From positions 28,186-92,185 of the forward strand of contig NZ_FOLD01000025.1 of NCBI RefSeq assembly GCF_900112225.1: a stretch of 64,000 nucleotides of DNA. The letters run 5' to 3'. Below are positions 45,032 to 52,540 of this stretch, piece after piece. Every line of letters begins with the position of its first letter. The stretch's first letter is position 1. Both the position numbers and the translations under genes were made by a program. This stretch comes from Massilia yuzhufengensis. GTDB lineage: Bacteria > Pseudomonadota > Gammaproteobacteria > Burkholderiales > Burkholderiaceae_D. Under the pieces are notes generated by a model, which ran no database searches, was not told the DNA's origin, and saw nothing but the letters and a program-made list of their open reading frames with translations.

Positions 45032-47203
45032 TTACGACAGGATGGCGTCGCCCAGTAGCTGGCGCGACGAGCGCACCAGTGCGGCCACATCCAGGATCAG
45101 GGCGACGCCGCCGTCGCCCAGGATGGTGGCGCCCGAAATGCCGGCCACCTTGCGGTAGTTCGCTTCCAGGTTCTTGACCACCACCTGCTGCTGGCCCACC
45201 AGCTCGTCGACGAACAGCGCGGCCTTCTTGCCCTCGGTCTCGAGGATCACCACGATGCCCTCGGACGGGTCGGTGATGCGCGGGTCGATGTCGAACATCT
45301 GGTACAGCGGGATCAGGGGCAGGTACTCGCCACGCACCTTGAGCACGCGGCCGCGGCCGGCGATCTCGCGGATGTCTTCGGGCGCCGGCTGCAGCGACTC
45401 CACCACGAACGACAGCGGCAGGATGTAGACCTCGTCGCCGCTCCTGATCGACATGCCGTCCAGGATCGCCAGCGTCAGCGGCAGCGAGATCGAGATGGTG
45501 GTGCCGAAGCCGCGCGCCGAACGGATGTCGACGCTGCCGCCCATGGCCGTGATGTTGCGCTTGACGACATCCATGCCGACGCCGCGGCCCGACACGTCGG
45601 TCACCTGCTCGGCGGTCGAGAAGCCGGGCGCGAAGATCAGCTGCCAGACATCCGAGTCGCTCATGTTGTCGGTGACCGGCAGCCCGTTCTGGGCGGCCTT
45701 GGCCAGGATCCGTTCGCGGTTCAGGCCACCGCCGTCGTCGGCCACTTCGATGACGATGTTGCCGCCCTGGTGGCCGGCCGACAGGAACAGGCGCCCTGCT
45801 TCCGACTTGCCGGCCGCCGCCCGCACCGCCGGCATCTCGATGCCGTGGTCGATGCTGTTGCGCACCAGGTGGGTCAGCGGGTCGACGATGCGCTCGATCA
45901 GGCCCTTGTCCAGTTCCGTGGCGGCGCCGTTGGTGATGAAGTCGACCTTCTTGCCGAGCTTACCGGCCAGGTCGCGCACCATGCGCGGGAAGCGCGAGAA
46001 CACGAAGTCCATCGGCATCATGCGGATCGACATCACGGCTTCCTGCAGCTCGCGCGTGTTGCGGCCCAGCTGGCTGATGGAGTTGAGCAGGCGTTCGTGC
46101 CCCATCGGGTCGAGGTTGCTGCTGCGCTGCTCCAGCATCGCATTGGTGATCACCAGTTCGCCGATCAGGTTGATCAGCTGGTCGACCTTTTCCACCGACA
46201 CGCGGATCGACGAGGATTCGGCGCCCGGGTCCTTGCGGGCGGCCTTCTTCTCGGCGGCCAGCTCGGTGGCCAGCTCCGAGACCTCGATCGGGTCGGGGCG
46301 CTGTACGGCGGCGGGCCGTGCTTCCGGCTCGTTGCCGATGCCGGCCAGCGCGCGGATCTGTTCGATCGGCTGGAAGAAGCCGTAGCCGCGTTCGTCGTCG
46401 GACAGGTCGTCGTCGGCCTTGGCGGCGGCGTCGGCGTCGTCGTCGAAGTCGAAGAAGCCGTAGCCCTGGTCGTTCTCGATGCGCTTGCGCTCGGCCGCTT
46501 CGATCGCGCGCTGCTCGGGCGTGAGCGCCGGGGCTTCGAAGATCTTCAGGTCGTCCGGGTCGAGCACGAAGGAGCAGATGGCGATGATGTCATCCAGGCT
46601 CTCGTGGGTGGTGATGATGAGGGCGCTGCGGCCGCCGTCCAGCGGCGTGACCTTCACGCGGCCCATCAAGCCCAGTTCATCGACCAGCGCGCTGATGTCG
46701 CGCGGCTCGACCACGGGCAGTTCGATCTTGTAGCGGTGCGCCCCTTCGGTCGGGTGGTGGAGCTTGGGCTCGAGCGTCAGGTAGGACGGCGCCACCACGG
46801 GCGCCTGCGGCACCAGGCCCTCGGCCAGGTCGTGCAGCACCATGCGCACGTTGGCGACGGCTTCCTGGTCGACCGCCGCGCCGTGGCGGTGGCCGTCGAG
46901 CTGCATCTTGAGGCTGTCCTTGGCGGCCAGGAAGGCGTCCACGTGGTTGCTGGTGAGCGCCATCTCGCCCTTGCGGATGCGGTCCAGCAGCGACTCGAGC
47001 ACGTGCGTGACGTCGCTCATGTCGGTCAGGCCGAAGGTCGAGGCCCCGCCCTTGACCGAGTGGGCGGTGCGGAAGATCGCGTTCAGGTCCTCGGCGTCGG
47101 GCGCAGCCACGTCGACGCCCAGCAGCAGCCGCTCCATCTCGGCGAGCAGCTCTTCTGCCTCGTCGAAAAAGACCTGGTAAAACTGGCTGATGTCGATCGT
47201 CAT
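45032..47203 (-). CDS. cheA: Chemotaxis histidine kinase CheA
   Basis: 723-residue hub kinase. P1 domain with phospho-His48 (FRTAHSVKGG), P2-like CheY-binding domain, low-complexity acidic linker (about 235-310), dimerisation P3, HATPase P4 with NSIDHGIE, VADDGGGLNRERI and GRGVGMDVVK, and CheW-like P5 to the C-terminus. Phosphorylates CheY and CheB. Length is slightly above E. coli CheA owing to the linker. Confidence 0.97.
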   Translation of the reverse strand: MTIDISQFYQVFFDEAEELLAEMERLLLGVDVAAPDAEDLNAIFRTAHSVKGGASTFGLTDMSDVTHVLESLLDRIRKGEMALTSNHVDAFLAAKDSLKMQLDGHRHGAAVDQEAVANVRMVLHDLAEGLVPQAPVVAPSYLTLEPKLHHPTEGAHRYKIELPVVEPRDISALVDELGLMGRVKVTPLDGGRSALIITTHESLDDIIAICSFVLDPDDLKIFEAPALTPEQRAIEAAERKRIENDQGYGFFDFDDDADAAAKADDDLSDDERGYGFFQPIEQIRALAGIGNEPEARPAAVQRPDPIEVSELATELAAEKKAARKDPGAESSSIRVSVEKVDQLINLIGELVITNAMLEQRSSNLDPMGHERLLNSISQLGRNTRELQEAVMSIRMMPMDFVFSRFPRMVRDLAGKLGKKVDFITNGAATELDKGLIERIVDPLTHLVRNSIDHGIEMPAVRAAAGKSEAGRLFLSAGHQGGNIVIEVADDGGGLNRERILAKAAQNGLPVTDNMSDSDVWQLIFAPGFSTAEQVTDVSGRGVGMDVVKRNITAMGGSVDIRSARGFGTTISISLPLTLAILDGMSIRSGDEVYILPLSFVVESLQPAPEDIREIAGRGRVLKVRGEYLPLIPLYQMFDIDPRITDPSEGIVVILETEGKKAALFVDELVGQQQVVVKNLEANYRKVAGISGATILGDGGVALILDVAALVRSSRQLLGDAILS

Positions 47204-47239
47204 GGTGCTAGTCCCTGGAATGCCCGGTGCTTCATCGGC

Positions 47240-47605
47240 TTAGCCGATGACCTTTTTCACGACTTCGATGAGGCGCTGCGGGTCGAACGGCTTGACCAGC
47301 CAGCCGTTGGCGCCGGCGGCGCGGCCCTTGGCCTTCATTTCGTCGGACGACTCGGTGGTGAGCATCAGGATCGGGGTCTTGGCGTAGGCCGGCAGCGTGC
47401 GCAGGGTCTTGATCAGGGCCAGGCCGTCCATGCGCGGCATGTTCTGGTCGGTCAGGACCAGGTCCACGCTCTGCAGCTTTGCCTTGTCGAGGCCATCCTG
47501 GCCGTCGACCGCTTCCACCACGTGGTAGCCAGCCGCCTTCAGGCTGAAGGCCACCATCTGGCGCAGCGAACTGGAATCGTCGACCGCGAGAATCGTTTTT
47601 GCCAT
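47240..47605 (-). CDS. Single-domain response regulator, CheY-like (second copy)
   Basis: 121-residue REC domain with acidic pair in LAVDDSSS, phospho-acceptor Asp53 (LTDQNMPRMDG), Thr83/84 and Lys105 (LVKPFD). It differs from the cheY next to cheZ, most at the helix-4/strand-5 face that contacts FliM. It sits between the CheZ-like gene and cheA; possible roles are phosphate sink, or partner of the neighbouring CheZ-like protein (inference). Confidence 0.93.
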   Translation of the reverse strand: MAKTILAVDDSSSLRQMVAFSLKAAGYHVVEAVDGQDGLDKAKLQSVDLVLTDQNMPRMDGLALIKTLRTLPAYAKTPILMLTTESSDEMKAKGRAAGANGWLVKPFDPQRLIEVVKKVIG

Positions 47606-47689
47606 GTTTTGCTCCTGCTGTTTTAAGTCCGGTATGTTCCGGTTTGATGTTGAGTGGCGAAATAGTACGTGATGTGCGCGGCACCGGGC

Positions 47690-48238
47690 TCAGAAAAGCT
47701 CGATATCCCCGCTTTCGAGGTGCTGCTGTTCGACCGATTTGCGCAGCATGCTGCGCAGCTCGAGCGACTGGATCGCCAGCGCCATGCTGACCTTGCCCAG
47801 GCGCTCGACGATTTCGTCGCTGTCGGTTTCCGGCGCGATGTCGGCGCCATGCTCGCTGAGCGTGCCGAGGAACTCGCGCAGCCCGGCCACGCGGCGCAGC
47901 GTGCGGTCGATCAGCTGGCTGGTCATGTCCTGGAACTGCATGCTGGTGATCGCCGTGTTCACATGCTGGCCGATCTCGCCCGACATGTCGGAGAGGTGGG
48001 CGCTGTCTTCCGGCGTCGGCGTCTCGCCGGCCAGCAGGCGGTTGATCGCTTCCTGGCGCGTGCCGACCGCCGTGTGGATCGCCATGAAGCTGCTGGTGAG
48101 CTTGTCGATGGCTTCTTCCAGCAGCAGCTCGGTCTGCAGGAGGTCGGTCTCGACCTCGTTCAGGTGGCGGCGGCCGTGGATGGCCACGCCCGAGAGCAGG
48201 CGCTTGACGTGGGATCCGAGTATCTTTTTTCTTGTCAT
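47690..48238 (-). CDS. CheZ-like protein in the mot-che operon
   Basis: 182 helical residues. Residues 100-110 read MQFQDMTSQLI, with Asp104 and Gln108 in the D-x3-Q spacing of the CheZ active site (QDFQDLTGQVI), and the last residues, ESGDIELF, resemble the CheZ C-terminal CheY-binding helix ending. The remainder is diverged. I infer a CheY-P phosphatase or binding protein acting on the neighbouring second CheY. It begins 23 bases after motB and ends 84 bases before the cheY-like gene. Confidence 0.65.
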   Translation of the reverse strand: MTRKKILGSHVKRLLSGVAIHGRRHLNEVETDLLQTELLLEEAIDKLTSSFMAIHTAVGTRQEAINRLLAGETPTPEDSAHLSDMSGEIGQHVNTAITSMQFQDMTSQLIDRTLRRVAGLREFLGTLSEHGADIAPETDSDEIVERLGKVSMALAIQSLELRSMLRKSVEQQHLESGDIELF

Positions 48239-48261
48239 GTCATGTTCCAGTCCAGGCCGGG

Positions 48262-49206
48262 CTACTGCTGTGCCGTCGGGGCGGCGGCGGCGATGGTCGC
48301 CGCTGCTGCCGCTTCGGGTTGCTGCGCCGGCACGTCGAGCGTGGCGGCGTCGCGCTGGACGGCCTCCTCGGTCTTCTTGTTCATCACGATGATGCTGATG
48401 CGCCGGTTGATCGGGTTGAACGGGTCTTTCTTGTCGAGGTGGGCGGCCGCGGCCAGGCCCACCACGCGCAGCACTTTATCGTCCGACAAGCCGCCGCGCA
48501 CCAGTTCGCGGCGCGAGGCGTTGGCGCGGTCCGCCGACAATTCCCAGTTGCTGTAGCCGGCGTCGCTGAAATACGGGGTCGAATCGGTATGGCCCGACAG
48601 GCCGATCTTGTTCGGCACTTCGTTGAGCACCAGCCCGATCACGTTCAGGATCTCGCGGGTGTAGGGCTGCACCTCGGCCTTGGCCAGCGCGAACATCGGG
48701 CGGTTCTGCTCGTCCACGATCTGGATCCGCAGGCCTTCGCTGGTGATATCGAGCAGCATCTGGTTCTTGTACTTCTTGAGCAGCGGGTTGACTTCGATGA
48801 CCTGTTCGATCTTGGCCTTGAGCGACTGCAGGCGCTCGGCCTCGGCCCGGGCCACCTGGGCCTTGGCCGCTTCCAGGTTATAGGTCTTCGAGCTCGGGTC
48901 GATGTCGCCCTTTTTCACCTGGCCGTTGCGGCGGGTCAGGTCGGTGCCGCCGCCCTTGATCACCGACGAGGAGTCGCCCGCGCCCGAGCCGCCCGCCATC
49001 GCCACCTTGAGCGGGGTGCTGAAATATTCGGAGATGCCTTCCAGGTCGCCCTTGGCGGTCGAGCCAAGCAGCCACATGAGCAGGAAGAATGCCATCATCG
49101 CCGTCACGAAGTCGGCGTAGGCGATCTTCCAGGCGCCACCGTGGTGGCCGCCGGCCACCTTCTTGATGCGCTTGATGACGATGGGGCGCATGCCTTCATC
49201 GGCCAT
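48262..49206 (-). CDS. motB: Flagellar motor stator protein MotB
   Basis: 314-residue stator subunit. N-terminal cytosolic segment, one membrane helix with the proton-carrying Asp32 (KIAYADFVTAMMAF), the plug region, and C-terminal OmpA/peptidoglycan-binding domain (IGLSGHTDSTPY, NWELSADRANASRREL). Anchors MotA to the cell wall. The C-terminal 35 residues are Ala/Gln-rich. Follows motA by 47 bases. Confidence 0.96.
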   Translation of the reverse strand: MADEGMRPIVIKRIKKVAGGHHGGAWKIAYADFVTAMMAFFLLMWLLGSTAKGDLEGISEYFSTPLKVAMAGGSGAGDSSSVIKGGGTDLTRRNGQVKKGDIDPSSKTYNLEAAKAQVARAEAERLQSLKAKIEQVIEVNPLLKKYKNQMLLDITSEGLRIQIVDEQNRPMFALAKAEVQPYTREILNVIGLVLNEVPNKIGLSGHTDSTPYFSDAGYSNWELSADRANASRRELVRGGLSDDKVLRVVGLAAAAHLDKKDPFNPINRRISIIVMNKKTEEAVQRDAATLDVPAQQPEAAAAATIAAAAPTAQQ

Positions 49207-49253
49207 GCTTGCTCCAGGTAGTCAGGTGGTCGGGATGGCGGGTCATGGCCTGC

Positions 49254-50108
49254 TTATTTCTTCTTCTTGATGTGCTCTTCGAGCTCGGCGAAGGTCGGGC
49301 GCTCGGTCGAGTACAGCACCTTGCGGCCGAATTCGACGGCCAGCGCCGGCGCGTAGCCGTTCAGGCTCGCCAGCAGCGTCACCTTCACGCACTGGAACAT
49401 CTTGGTCGATTCTTCCAGCTTCTGCTCCAGGATGTTCCCGAGCGGGCTGACAAACGCATAGGCCAGCAGGATGCCGAGGAAGGTGCCGACCAGCGCTTTC
49501 GCGATCAGGATCCCCAGCTCGGCCGGCGGCAGGCCCACCGATTCCATCGTGTGGACCACGCCCATGACGGCGGCCACGATACCGAAGGCCGGCAGGCCGT
49601 CGCCGACCTTGGCGATCACGTGGGCCGGGATGGCGCCCTCGTGGTGGTGGGTCTCGATCTCGTTGTCCATCAGGTTTTCGATCTGCAGCGCATCCATGTT
49701 CCCCGACACCATCAGGCGCAGGTAATCGGTCATGAACTCGATGATGTGGTGGTCGGCCAGCACCGCCGGATACTTGGAGAACAGGGGCGAGGCTTCCGGC
49801 GCCTCGATGTCGGCTTCGATCGACATCAGGCCTTCCTTGCGCACTTTCGACAGCACGTCGAATTGCAGCGCCATCAGCTCCATGTACATGTCGCGCGTGT
49901 ACTGCGAACCCTTGAAGATGCTCGGAAAGGCCTTGGCGGTCGCCTTCACGTTCTTCATCGTGTTACCGACGAAGAAGGCGCCGACGGCGGCGCCACCGAT
50001 CATCAAGAGCTCGATCGGCTGCCACAGCGACGCCAGGTGGCCGCCGGCCAGGGCAAAGCCGCCGAAGACGCAGGCGCAGACGATGAGGTAACCGATAATG
50101 ACTAACAA
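49254..50108 (-). CDS. motA: Flagellar motor stator protein MotA
   Basis: 284-residue stator with four membrane helices (VIIGYLIVCACVFGGFALAGG first) and a cytosolic loop whose conserved charged and Pro residues contact FliG and the proton path (VGDGLPAFGIVAAVMGVVHTM). The start is TTG at 50108: GGAG lies about 9 bases upstream and the protein begins at the expected first helix; no ATG fits. A longer upstream frame lacks homology. Confidence 0.94.
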   Translation of the reverse strand: MLVIIGYLIVCACVFGGFALAGGHLASLWQPIELLMIGGAAVGAFFVGNTMKNVKATAKAFPSIFKGSQYTRDMYMELMALQFDVLSKVRKEGLMSIEADIEAPEASPLFSKYPAVLADHHIIEFMTDYLRLMVSGNMDALQIENLMDNEIETHHHEGAIPAHVIAKVGDGLPAFGIVAAVMGVVHTMESVGLPPAELGILIAKALVGTFLGILLAYAFVSPLGNILEQKLEESTKMFQCVKVTLLASLNGYAPALAVEFGRKVLYSTERPTFAELEEHIKKKK

Positions 50109-50244
50109 GGGAATTCGCTCCAGAGAAGCCGGGCTGCTCGATCCGGCTGGCACATATAAAAAATGATTTCGGGCAAAGTTGACGCAGGGAACCACTCTAG
50201 CGGGAGAATGACCTCCGGGCAAGCAAAAAGCCCCGTTTTGTGGC

Positions 50245-50988
50245 CTAAAAGTGCCATATATGGAGGGCTGGACCACCCTCTGTGGGATAGACGGTACGGT
50301 TCGGCAAGCGATCGTCGATGACGAATTCGTAACTGAGCAACATCGACCCGGGACGCATTTCACAGATGGCCTTGCGCCATAGCGCATCCATCGCGGCCGG
50401 CGACAGGTAGGCGAAGATCACATCGAACTGTTCAAAATCCAGTTTCTCGTAGTCGCCGCGAATGAAACGGGCGCCGCTGCCGGCCAGCCTCGCGCGCAGC
50501 GCGCTTACCAGCCAGGGCAGCGGCGCCAGCTCGATGCCGGTCGCCTCGATGCCGGGCCGGCGCCGCGCCAGGTCCAGCACCAGGCCGCCCAGGCCGCTGC
50601 CGATGTCGATCACGCGCACCCTGCCCGCCGGCGGCAGCAGCCTGGCCACCGCATCCCAGACGCGCCGGCTGGATGGGTAGTACGGCACTTGCGTGCGGTA
50701 GGTGGACCAGTAGAGCAGCAGCAGGAACAGGAACAGGACGAGGAAGACGGACGGCGGAATCGCCAGCCGGGTGGCGCCGAGCAGGGCCAGGGGAAACAGC
50801 AGCTCGATGGCGATCCACCAGCTGGCCAGGCCGCGCCACCAGGCCAGGCCGGCGGCGATGGCGCCCTGGAGCAGGGCAACGGCGAGATAGGACATCGGCA
50901 GACCGGCGCTGGCCAGCAGCCAGGTGGTGGCCAGCGCCAGGGGGAATGCGGCGGCCTGCAGCAGCAGCGCCGCACAAGCGGGCTTCAC
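50245..50988 (-). CDS. Membrane-anchored class I SAM methyltransferase coupled to flhC
   Basis: 247 residues. The first ~85 residues hold four hydrophobic helices, then a Rossmann methyltransferase domain with motif I VIDIGSGLGGLVLDLA, acidic motif TGIELAPLP and IFAYLSPAAMDALW. It lacks NPPY, so the target atom is unclear; the FliB lysine-methylase family shows no similarity I can see. GTG at 50988 overlaps the flhC stop (GTGA), making it a translationally coupled third gene of the flhDC unit, 136 bp upstream of motA. Possibly acts on the flagellar system. Confidence 0.8.
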   Translation of the reverse strand: MKPACAALLLQAAAFPLALATTWLLASAGLPMSYLAVALLQGAIAAGLAWWRGLASWWIAIELLFPLALLGATRLAIPPSVFLVLFLFLLLLYWSTYRTQVPYYPSSRRVWDAVARLLPPAGRVRVIDIGSGLGGLVLDLARRRPGIEATGIELAPLPWLVSALRARLAGSGARFIRGDYEKLDFEQFDVIFAYLSPAAMDALWRKAICEMRPGSMLLSYEFVIDDRLPNRTVYPTEGGPALHIWHF

Positions 50989-51581
50989 TCGGCGGGCTGG
51001 TTTGCTGCGGCGTCGCGCACGTCCTGGGCGTCTTTGGCCTCGCGCGCGTCTTTCGCGTCCTTGGCCTTGCGGGTCTTGCCGGCGCGCGAAGGCATGTGGC
51101 ACAGGCCGCACAGGTAGTCGGCGTTCAGGTCGAGGGCGTTGACGATGAACTTGCCCTGGCACTTGCCGCAGGGCGCCAGCACCAGCATGCCGCTCTGGAA
51201 GAAGCGCACCAGGGTCCAGGCGCGGGTGAGCGAGAGCAGCGGCTCTTCGCCCGGCTCGGGCGGCATTTGTTCGAGGTAGAGCTTGTATGCCTTCATCACC
51301 GCCTCGATACCGGTAGCGCCGGCATGTTCGACCAGGAAGTGATGAATATTGATGAACAGCGAGGAGTGGATATTCGGCTGCCACGTCAGGAACCAGTCGG
51401 TCGAGAACGGGAGCATGCCCTTGGGCGGGGAGACGCCCTTGAGTTCCTTGTACAGCTTGAGCAGGCGCTCGCGCGAGAGGGAGACTTCGGTTTCGAGCAG
51501 CTGGAGGCGGGCCCCCAGGTTGATCAGTTCGATCGCAAGGCCGATTTCCTGCGCTTCCGAAACGACGCTTTTCTTGCTCAT
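50985..51581 (-). CDS. flhC: Flagellar master regulator subunit FlhC
   Basis: 198 residues. FlhC binds DNA together with FlhD as a D4C2 complex to turn on class 2 flagellar operons. The zinc site is visible as CGKC and CGLC about 17 residues apart. The last ~35 residues form an unusual Lys/Asp/Ala tail with KDAxxA repeats not found in E. coli FlhC. ATG 51581 has a preceding GGGAG. Lies 61 bases downstream of flhD. Confidence 0.94.
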   Translation of the reverse strand: MSKKSVVSEAQEIGLAIELINLGARLQLLETEVSLSRERLLKLYKELKGVSPPKGMLPFSTDWFLTWQPNIHSSLFINIHHFLVEHAGATGIEAVMKAYKLYLEQMPPEPGEEPLLSLTRAWTLVRFFQSGMLVLAPCGKCQGKFIVNALDLNADYLCGLCHMPSRAGKTRKAKDAKDAREAKDAQDVRDAAANQPAE

Positions 51582-51642
51582 GTGCTGCTCCCGCCCTGGT
51601 GTTCTTGTTCAGCGATCCCGGCGGGACCGCTTCAGGGGGATT

Positions 51643-51960
51643 TTATACGATCTCTTCAACAGGCTGGCCGGCCATCAGGATGGCGGCATGCGACTGGGCC
51701 AGGCTGCGCTCCTTGGTGTGGCTGGTCAGCATCGACAGGATGGCGGTGTCGTCGAAGCGGAAGCGGGCCAGCATCATGTTGCCGCTGGCAAGCTTCAGGA
51801 TCTGGGCGTTGCTCATGCCTTCGATCAGGTCGGCGATGTCGGCCGAGACGCCGAGACGGAAGATGGCGGTGACCTTGTCGGCGCGAATCATCTGCTGGGC
51901 CAGCATCAGGTAGCTCAGGTTTGCATCGCGGATTTCAGCCATCATGTCGTTCATCGTCAT
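51643..51960 (-). CDS. flhD: Flagellar master regulator subunit FlhD
   Basis: 105-residue helical dimer subunit. NLSYLMLAQQMIRADKV, IFRLGVS and the LASGNMMLARFR segment are typical of FlhD. Start ATG 51960 has GGAGAT upstream. The leader of roughly 250-440 bases to the sigma-28-like promoters holds a palindrome but no other gene. Confidence 0.94.
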   Translation of the reverse strand: MTMNDMMAEIRDANLSYLMLAQQMIRADKVTAIFRLGVSADIADLIEGMSNAQILKLASGNMMLARFRFDDTAILSMLTSHTKERSLAQSHAAILMAGQPVEEIV

Positions 51961-52094
51961 TTTCTATCTCCGTATCCGTTGGTTCAGCGACTTGCGTGTT
52001 GCCGATGAGATAGATTCTGACTGTAGGGAAACTTTTGGGCTATTGGACGAAGTCTGTATTTTGCGTCCGCGAATGACGGACAGGACCCGTAGGA

Positions 52095-52109
52095 GTTTGT
52101 CTGACAAAC
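52095..52109. promoter_or_regulatory. 15-base palindrome upstream of flhD
   Basis: GTTTGTC and GACAAAC around a single central base, embedded in AGGAGTTTGTCTGACAAACC. It lies 135 bases before flhD within the presumed 5-prime leader. Could be an operator; no regulator identified. Confidence 0.45.
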
Positions 52110-52216
52110 CCTGCTGGATCGCTCTGGCGCCCCTATGAAAAAGGGGCCTGGGGAGGCGCCGGGAACCGGCCGAATTGTGTGCGCTCGAAACTGCTTCTGT
52201 CGTGCGCTTGCTACGA

Positions 52217-52243
52217 TTTACGTCAAGCTTCCGGAGAACTTGA
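52217..52243 (-). promoter_or_regulatory. Sigma-28-like promoter 1 upstream of flhD
   Basis: On the minus strand -35 TCAAGTTC (52236-52243), 11 bases, -10-like GACGTAAA (52217-52224). The FliA consensus is TAAAGTTT, 11 bases, GCCGATAA. The -10 is the weakest of the three. Confidence 0.45.
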
Positions 52244-52302
52244 GGGTTTTCGCAAAATATTTTTTGCCACCCTGGCTACGGTTTCCGCCGCCTGCTCATC
52301 CA

Positions 52303-52329
52303 TTAACGGAGCGCCGGGAAAGAACTTGA
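52303..52329 (-). promoter_or_regulatory. Sigma-28-like promoter 2 upstream of flhD
   Basis: -35 TCAAGTTC (52322-52329), exactly 11 bases, -10 TCCGTTAA (52303-52310), preceded by an A/T-rich block. 86 bases upstream of promoter 1. Confidence 0.6.
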
Positions 52330-52379
52330 GGGTTTTTTGAAAATAATTTTCCGGACCCACTCCTGCGCTTCTGATACCG

Positions 52380-52406
52380 GTAACGGCAGCGCTTTCGGGA
52401 ACTTGA
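52380..52406 (-). promoter_or_regulatory. Sigma-28-like promoter 3 upstream of flhD
   Basis: -35 TCAAGTTC (52399-52406), exactly 11 bases, -10 GCCGTTAC (52380-52387). Best -10 of the three. 77 bases upstream of promoter 2. Confidence 0.6.
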
Positions 52407-52540
52407 GGGTTTTTCGAAAAAAATTTGAAAATATTCTTGAAGGCGGCAAAGCATTGCCGTATCGGCAACAATTTGGGACGGCGGGCGCCGGATCTTGCTA
52501 CACTGCGGGCCTGACCAATGCTTCAAGCCTCAAGCACCCT

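Larger units (their letters stand above)
51961..52540. other. 580-bp control region between flhD and kynU
   Basis: No supportable gene. It contains, from flhD outward: a 15-base palindrome (52095-52109), a GC-rich hairpin (about 52122-52170), and three repeats about 80 bp apart whose minus-strand reading is A/T-rich block, CCCTCAAGTTC, 11 bases, and a GCCGTTA-like box (features below). The kynU side (52440-52540) shows no strong sigma-70 promoter. Confidence 0.75.

Noticed and set aside
45770..47626. 618-codon open frame opposite cheA
   Set aside because: Antisense shadow; cheA has all five domains on the other strand.
52337..52540. N-terminal extension of kynU
   Set aside because: The added residues have no kynureninase similarity and the DNA is the sigma-28-like repeat region.
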